A stretch of 64,000 nucleotides of DNA from Pseudoalteromonas viridis. GTDB taxonomy: Bacteria > Pseudomonadota > Gammaproteobacteria > Enterobacterales > Alteromonadaceae. The position numbers and the translations under genes are program-made. The DNA lies in contig NZ_CP072426.1 of the NCBI RefSeq assembly GCF_017742995.1, positions 186,001 to 250,000 on the forward strand. Direction: 5' to 3'. A model generated the notes under the pieces. That model saw nothing but the letters and a program-made list of their open reading frames with translations, was not told where the DNA came from and made no database searches. Positions within the stretch are counted from its first letter, which is position 1, and each line of letters starts with the position of its first letter. Positions 59,332-64,000 of this stretch are shown one piece after another.

Positions 59332-60666
59332 ATGAAAACAATAATAACAAAGCTCTCAGCTGCACTCGCCATGCTTTCGGTGGCACAGTTCAGCCATGCG
59401 AGTGAAACGCCAGCCGCTTCACCAGACGCACTGCTGCTCACTCAGGTGCAGATTGTCGATGTCGACCAGCAAACGATCCGCCGCGGTGCGGTGCTGGTAG
59501 AACAAGGCAAGATAGCCGCTGAATACTCTGCACCGCCAGCCAACTTTAAAGGTCAGACTCTGGATCTAAATAATCGCTGGCTCATTCCAGGGCTCATCGA
59601 CATGCATGTTCATGCGTTTGGCAATCGGGCACCGCATGCCAAATCAGACTTTGCCGGTACTGAAAAAATCGCTCAACGCGTGCTGTATGCAGGTGTGACC
59701 GGTTTTGTAGACTTATTTGGCCACGAGCAAGGCCTTATAAACGCGCGGCAACAACAAAGGACAGGCACCTTTTTTGGTGCCGATATTTACAGCAGCTTAT
59801 CTTGTCTGACCGCACCAAAAGGCCACTGTACAGAGTACGGCCTGAAAACACGCACTATGTCGACCCCTGAAGAGGCAATCGCTCAGGTGCAAAGCCTGGC
59901 TAAAGCCAAACCGGACGTGATTAAAGTGGTGTATCAACCCAGTGACGATCAACCTTCCATTGATAGGGCCACCTTTGCAGCCATCGTCCAGCAAAGTAAC
60001 CAGTTGGGGATCAAGACCATTGTTCACCTTAAAACCTGGCAGGAGGTCAGTGATGCCCTCGAAGTGGGTGCCACAGCCTTTACACACATTCCCGGTACCC
60101 CCATCCCAACAGGGCTGGCAGATAAAATAGCCAAGGCAAAGATGGTGGTGATCCCCACCATGACAGTTCACACCGATTTGACGGATTTTCTGTTCGATAA
60201 AACAGTGATCGCCTCAGAGCTGCTGCAGGCCATGACCACCCCAGCCATCATTGCAGGTTACCAGAGCGAAGAAACCATGAAGAAGTGGGGCGACCGGGAG
60301 GCAAAATGGCGTAAACAGGATGCACAAAGAACCGCGAACCTGGCCGCACTGGTCAAAGCCGGTGTAATCGTTTTAGCAGGCACAGACGCCGGTAACTACG
60401 GCACTATTCAGGGTTACTCTGTGCACAGAGAGATACTAAAGTTCACTCAAGCAGGTATGACAAACTGGCAGGCATTGGCCGCTGCCACCACACGCTCGGG
60501 TTCCTTTTTGGGCATTGATAACACCCTGCAAACCGGTGCTCAGGCAAGCTTTGTGATCCTCGATGCCTCGCCGATAGAGGATATTCAGAATACCCAAAAA
60601 ATTCACGCCGTGATCCATCAAGGCAAAGTGGTGGACCGGGAGCAGACCCTTAAAAACGGATTTTAA
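59332..60666 (+). CDS. secreted amidohydrolase (imidazolonepropionase-like)
   Basis: The 444-residue protein has a signal peptide (about 1-23) and an amidohydrolase barrel. DMHVHAFG supplies His92 and His94, IKTIVHLKTW a later His, and LAGTDAGN the Asp352 that binds the metal. AATTRSGSFLG and GAQASFVILDASP are the C-terminal composite-domain parts of imidazolonepropionase/prolidase-like enzymes. It is predicted periplasmic and should hydrolyse a C-N bond; the substrate is unknown. AAGGA precedes the ATG at 59332. Confidence 0.87.
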   Translation: MKTIITKLSAALAMLSVAQFSHASETPAASPDALLLTQVQIVDVDQQTIRRGAVLVEQGKIAAEYSAPPANFKGQTLDLNNRWLIPGLIDMHVHAFGNRAPHAKSDFAGTEKIAQRVLYAGVTGFVDLFGHEQGLINARQQQRTGTFFGADIYSSLSCLTAPKGHCTEYGLKTRTMSTPEEAIAQVQSLAKAKPDVIKVVYQPSDDQPSIDRATFAAIVQQSNQLGIKTIVHLKTWQEVSDALEVGATAFTHIPGTPIPTGLADKIAKAKMVVIPTMTVHTDLTDFLFDKTVIASELLQAMTTPAIIAGYQSEETMKKWGDREAKWRKQDAQRTANLAALVKAGVIVLAGTDAGNYGTIQGYSVHREILKFTQAGMTNWQALAAATTRSGSFLGIDNTLQTGAQASFVILDASPIEDIQNTQKIHAVIHQGKVVDREQTLKNGF

Positions 60667-60719
60667 TCTCGGGCGCCGCCTTCATGAAGCGGCACCTTTA
60701 ATCAACAGGTACCCTTTTT

Positions 60720-61520
60720 ATGCGTAGTACTCTTATTGGCATGCTGACAGGCCTGTGTCTTTTTATTTGTGCACAGCTCTTTTACCCAAAAGAGCAGAAT
60801 GACACCAAGAATATCAAAGACGCAGATTCCATTGTCACACACGTTCAGCATCCGGACCTGACGAATAAAATGGTCAGCACGACACACCAGCAACCCGAGC
60901 AGGTGCAGGCCAAGTCAGCTGACACACAGTTTAATCAAGCCATGCAAATACGCCAGTGTCGCAACGTTCCGCGTAACGACGAAGCATTCAATCAATGGCT
61001 TGAAGAGGCATTATCTCGCGATGAAGTGCACGAGATAATCGAAACCATGAAAACCAGATATCACCGCTGTCTGAACAACACCAGCCGCGATGAAAACTAT
61101 GTACAGAAGCTAATAAATGCCGCCCAAATGGGCTCTGATAAAGCAGCCGATACACTGTGGCGACTAGCCCCGGCAGAAGTGCATCAGGCACTGAATTTCA
61201 GCACACTCACCAGAGATGAGCAGGTTGCTCGCATGAAAGCATTCACGGCACAAAAATATCAGGTGACTGAACAAGTCGCTTTGCTGGGAGGGGAGAAAGC
61301 GACCTTACAGTTGATCCGTGGCTATCAGTACCTGGACCCTGACACAGGCGGACAAAACTATATTCAGGCACTGGCTTACAGTCATTACTTTTTGCAAACC
61401 CGCCAGGACAGTGAGGTATATAGTCGCGTTGAGTGGACCAGAAACTACCTGGAACAACGCATGACCCTGGATGAAATCACGCAGGCACAGCAACTGGCCG
61501 GTGAGTTACACAATCACTAG
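60720..61520 (+). CDS. hypothetical membrane-anchored helical protein
   Basis: The 266-residue protein has an N-terminal membrane anchor (about 4-20) followed by a polar linker and helical region (about 75-266) with a Sel1/TPR-like feel (KLINAAQMGSDKAADTLWRL, YIQALAYSHYFLQTRQD). No firm family. It follows the amidohydrolase by 54 bases, and a GC-rich palindrome (GCCGC...GCGGC at about 60675-60693) lies between. The start ATG at 60720 has CAACAGG upstream. Confidence 0.6.
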   Translation: MRSTLIGMLTGLCLFICAQLFYPKEQNDTKNIKDADSIVTHVQHPDLTNKMVSTTHQQPEQVQAKSADTQFNQAMQIRQCRNVPRNDEAFNQWLEEALSRDEVHEIIETMKTRYHRCLNNTSRDENYVQKLINAAQMGSDKAADTLWRLAPAEVHQALNFSTLTRDEQVARMKAFTAQKYQVTEQVALLGGEKATLQLIRGYQYLDPDTGGQNYIQALAYSHYFLQTRQDSEVYSRVEWTRNYLEQRMTLDEITQAQQLAGELHNH

Positions 61521-61631
61521 TCACGCATGGATGCTATTGGGTTTGCCTATCACATAGATTGATAACTTCTATTTTATTAATTTGCCTCGCTTTTTTACAG
61601 TTGGAGAACTAATAAAACAGGAGTTTATACA

Positions 61632-62111
61632 ATGAATAGTACCATCCAACACACCCTGCGCGCTTTGTCTTTAACTACGTTGGTCGCCGCCTCTTCAGCA
61701 CTCGCAGATGCAGGCGACTGGATAAAACGAAGCGGCAACTTTACAACCTTGCAACACAACGCCAACACAGCCGAGCTTTTTGTCGTGTACCCGCAAATGC
61801 ATGGTAGCAACTGTGGTATAGGCATTGCCCTCAACAGACGCAACAGCTACACCGATAATTATCAAATCCTGGCCGATAACCTGGTCGTCGATAATTACTA
61901 CCCCAACACAGAAGGGTCTACGGAGCTGAGCCCGGGCACACAAACACGCGCCGGGATGACTTATACATTCGACCTGACAACTCAATACTATGGCACGGTT
62001 GTTACCATACGCACCAAAGGTGGCGAAACCTTTGGCGAACTGTTTGAAAAACTCTCCAATAACCCGGATGTACATGCCGTTGTCAGCGCCATTGACTGTG
62101 ACCAAATATAA
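61632..62111 (+). CDS. hypothetical secreted protein
   Basis: The 159-residue protein has a Sec signal peptide (about 1-25, cleavage after SALA). The mature part is beta-rich and polar, with two cysteines (about 61 and 156) that may form a disulfide, and a pattern of Asn/Tyr/Thr. No family is recognised. ACAGGAG lies before the ATG. It is convergent to the LysR gene at 62132. Confidence 0.6.
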   Translation: MNSTIQHTLRALSLTTLVAASSALADAGDWIKRSGNFTTLQHNANTAELFVVYPQMHGSNCGIGIALNRRNSYTDNYQILADNLVVDNYYPNTEGSTELSPGTQTRAGMTYTFDLTTQYYGTVVTIRTKGGETFGELFEKLSNNPDVHAVVSAIDCDQI

Positions 62112-62131
62112 CGCCACAGACAAGATAAGCG

Positions 62132-62989
62132 CTAATCAGATAGCAGCAGTTTAATCTCGCGATGTAACTGTGAACTGACCGCATGATTTTGCTTATCAGC
62201 CCGATAAATAAAGCACAACTCATCCGGAACAGGCTTTATTTTTACGCTATACGTTGTCAGGGGTGCCGGTGCGCGCCTGGCAACGCGCTCAGGTAAAATC
62301 CCCAAACCCAGCCCACAGGCAACCAGGGCAGAGATCACTTCAAGGTTGTTAGACGCAATCTGATGATGAGAAAAATCGGGCAGGGACTTAAGCAATTGCT
62401 GTGTTTGTTTGAGATTCGGGTCACAATACAAAGGCAGGGCTTCGCGCTCTGTAACATCCGTGGATTGCGCACACCAGAGTGTCACATTATCAAATAACAA
62501 ACTGTGGATCACCAGCTCAGGGTGTCTGACGGGATTGATGACCAATGCAAAGTCGATTTCATTACTGATCACTTGCTCTGTCACTTTCCTTGACAAGTCA
62601 TGGACCAGATTGAATATCAAACCAGGGTACTTAGTGTTTAAAGCCCCCAATATGTGAGGCAATGTATAGAGTGCCACGGAAGGGTGGCAACCCAGAGTGA
62701 AGGTTCCGGCCATTTCACCGTTTGCCTGGTAGACGTTCGACTTCAGCTGGCTCCAGTCAGTCATAAAACGCTGTCCCTGTTCTTGCAATACTTCACCCGC
62801 TTTGGTCAATGCCACACCATTTTTGTGCCGTACCAGCAGGTCGGTACCAAAACTCTGTTCCAGTCGTTTCATCGCGGCGCTGACACTGGGCTGGGTGATC
62901 CCCAGGCGTTCAGAAGCGCGAGATAAATTTCTCGTACCGGCCACTTCGATAAAGTAGCGTATATCTTCAAAATTGGGCGTATGGGGCAT
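62132..62989 (-). CDS. LysR family regulator near TonB receptor
   Basis: The 285-residue protein has the LysR N-terminal domain (about 5-62: SRASERLGITQPSVSAAMKRLEQSFG) and an effector domain (about 92-285, GTFTLGCHPSVALYTLPHIL). It is divergent from the TonB-dependent receptor at 63177, with 187 bp between them that include a 7-bp inverted repeat, so it probably regulates the receptor. The ligand is unknown. Confidence 0.87.
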   Translation of the reverse strand: MPHTPNFEDIRYFIEVAGTRNLSRASERLGITQPSVSAAMKRLEQSFGTDLLVRHKNGVALTKAGEVLQEQGQRFMTDWSQLKSNVYQANGEMAGTFTLGCHPSVALYTLPHILGALNTKYPGLIFNLVHDLSRKVTEQVISNEIDFALVINPVRHPELVIHSLLFDNVTLWCAQSTDVTEREALPLYCDPNLKQTQQLLKSLPDFSHHQIASNNLEVISALVACGLGLGILPERVARRAPAPLTTYSVKIKPVPDELCFIYRADKQNHAVSSQLHREIKLLLSD

Positions 62990-63133
62990 AGCTCACCACC
63001 AATAAGTCATCGTCAATCCGTGAAAGTTAACACATATTTTACCAATGTACCCAAATTGATTTATTCTCTCAGCAAAGATCACGATATAAGCCACCACCGT
63101 ATACCGACCGCATAATTTGTACATTTTTGCGTG

Positions 63134-63151
63134 GCAGGATTATCATCCTGC
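63134..63151. promoter_or_regulatory. inverted repeat upstream of TonB receptor
   Basis: GCAGGAT (63134-63140), TATC, ATCCTGC (63145-63151): a perfect 7-bp inverted repeat, 25 bases before the receptor start. It may be an operator for the divergent LysR protein or an mRNA hairpin at the start of the receptor message. Confidence 0.5.
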
Positions 63152-63176
63152 TTCCTGAACGAATAAAGAGGTCTTC

Positions 63177-64000
63177 ATGAAACCCGGTTTGACTGTTTCT
63201 GCGTTAACGTTTGCCTTGCTACAGGCGTATTCAGCACAGGTTGCTGCTGACACAGCAGGTATCGACCAGATAGAAAAAATCACGGTCACATCAACCCGTA
63301 CAGCCAAAGCCAATACCGATCTGGCACTGAGTGTGGGTCAGGTATCCGAGCAAACCATTGCTGACGACAATGCACAGCATATCTCCGAGTCATTGCAAAC
63401 CATACCGGGGGTTTTGATCAATCAGCTATCGGGTGGACAGGGGCACAACGCAGCCGTGCGCATGCCGATTAACTTTGACGGCTACACCTTATATTTACAG
63501 GACAATATCCCACTGCAATCGGCGGCGTTTTATACCCATAATGCGCTGTGGTGGACCACCAGTAACATTGGTTTGTCACGTCTTGAAGTGCTCCGTGGTG
63601 CGGGGACCAGCCTACATGGCGCAGGCGCTGTTGCAGCCACAGTCAATGTACTGTCAAAACCGGTCAGCGCAGATAAGAACACGCTTGGCCTGACACTGGG
63701 TGAGCATGGTTATTCACGTATAAATGGCAGCACCACCTGGCTGGATGACAACCAGGGTGGTGTGCGCGTATCGGCGGCCTACCTGGATAACGACGGCTGG
63801 CGAGATCACAATGCCGTTGAGAAAGCCGAGCTGGACGTACGCCACGAATATCAGTTGGACGACAAACAAAGCCTGACAACCTCACTGATCGCTTCATCCC
63901 TTGATCAGCAGATCCTGACCACACTCAGCATAGACCAATTTGAGCTGGATCCCTCTCAGTCAGGCCTGCCCGACGAGGTGATCGCTTTAGATCCGCGCAG
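63177..64000 (+). CDS. TonB-dependent receptor, 5' part (runs off window)
   Basis: The gene is open to the end of the window, so 274 residues are visible. A Sec signal (about 1-24) is followed by the TonB box region IEKITVTSTR (about 32-41). The plug domain has SESLQTIPGVLINQLSGGQ (about 70-88) and VLRGAGTSLHGAGAVAATVNVLSKP (about 139-163), typical of PF07715. The barrel begins after. AAGAGG lies before the ATG. The receptor imports an iron chelate or another nutrient; the substrate is not visible in this part. The divergent LysR gene is the probable regulator. Confidence 0.92.
   Translation, partial: MKPGLTVSALTFALLQAYSAQVAADTAGIDQIEKITVTSTRTAKANTDLALSVGQVSEQTIADDNAQHISESLQTIPGVLINQLSGGQGHNAAVRMPINFDGYTLYLQDNIPLQSAAFYTHNALWWTTSNIGLSRLEVLRGAGTSLHGAGAVAATVNVLSKPVSADKNTLGLTLGEHGYSRINGSTTWLDDNQGGVRVSAAYLDNDGWRDHNAVEKAELDVRHEYQLDDKQSLTTSLIASSLDQQILTTLSIDQFELDPSQSGLPDEVIALDPR

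Overview
The window is chromosomal DNA of a marine gammaproteobacterium, most likely Pseudoalteromonas or a close Alteromonadales relative. This is inferred, not proven. It rests on gene content (DUF3649/PepSY/DUF3325 iron operon, hybrid peroxiredoxin-glutaredoxin, DUF2589 genes, many LysR genes paired with divergent targets), on a 212-bp intergenic repeat at 44073-44284 that I associate with this group, and on codon and GC character near 50 percent. No rRNA, tRNA, CRISPR array or intact transposase gene was seen.

Layout. 1-8 kb: secreted DUF2141 protein, a chemoreceptor with a nitrate/nitrite-type sensing domain, glutathione transferase, DJ-1/PfpI protein, lipoprotein hydrolase, lipoprotein amidohydrolase. 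8-16 kb: a stand-alone FtsX/MacB-type permease, MATE exporter, LysR and DJ-1 genes, the M3 dipeptidase Dcp, a CheY-like receiver. 16-24 kb: acetyltransferases, an MBL hydrolase, a lipoprotein built from DGSGD repeats, an SDR-AraC operon, a TPR sensor kinase. 24-30 kb: a peroxiredoxin-glutaredoxin gene followed by a lipoamide-dehydrogenase-like reductase, then a four-gene DUF2589/zinc-ribbon operon. 31-42 kb: LysR/target pairs, an MFS-CMD-SCO operon, a ribbon-helix-helix/lysine-rich microprotein pair with a clear operator, peptide deformylase, azoreductase. 42-49 kb: small metabolic genes, an Fe-S type uracil-DNA glycosylase and a Fur-box iron operon. 48.6-49.1 kb: an orphan array of about ten GATC-containing 19-bp repeats. 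49-56 kb: SDR, an RND efflux pair with a Fur-like box, then a low-GC secreted hydrolase bracketed by a 126-bp duplication of the end of the RND permease gene. 56-64 kb: PhzF, a DsbB-like protein, VOC, amidohydrolase, hypothetical genes, a LysR gene and the start of a TonB receptor that runs off the window.

Most of this is ordinary chromosomal housekeeping and accessory metabolism. The parts that do not fit a standard annotation are: the iteron-like array (48634-49090); the 2.1-kb insertion that rebuilt the RND gene end (54087-56336); a dispersed 15-bp motif GTAAAGGGGNTTNAC present six times, mostly just after stop codons; the RHH/lysine-rich pair; and the DUF2589 operon. Several small genes too short for routine calling (34, 39 and 39 codons) have good ribosome binding sites and are included.
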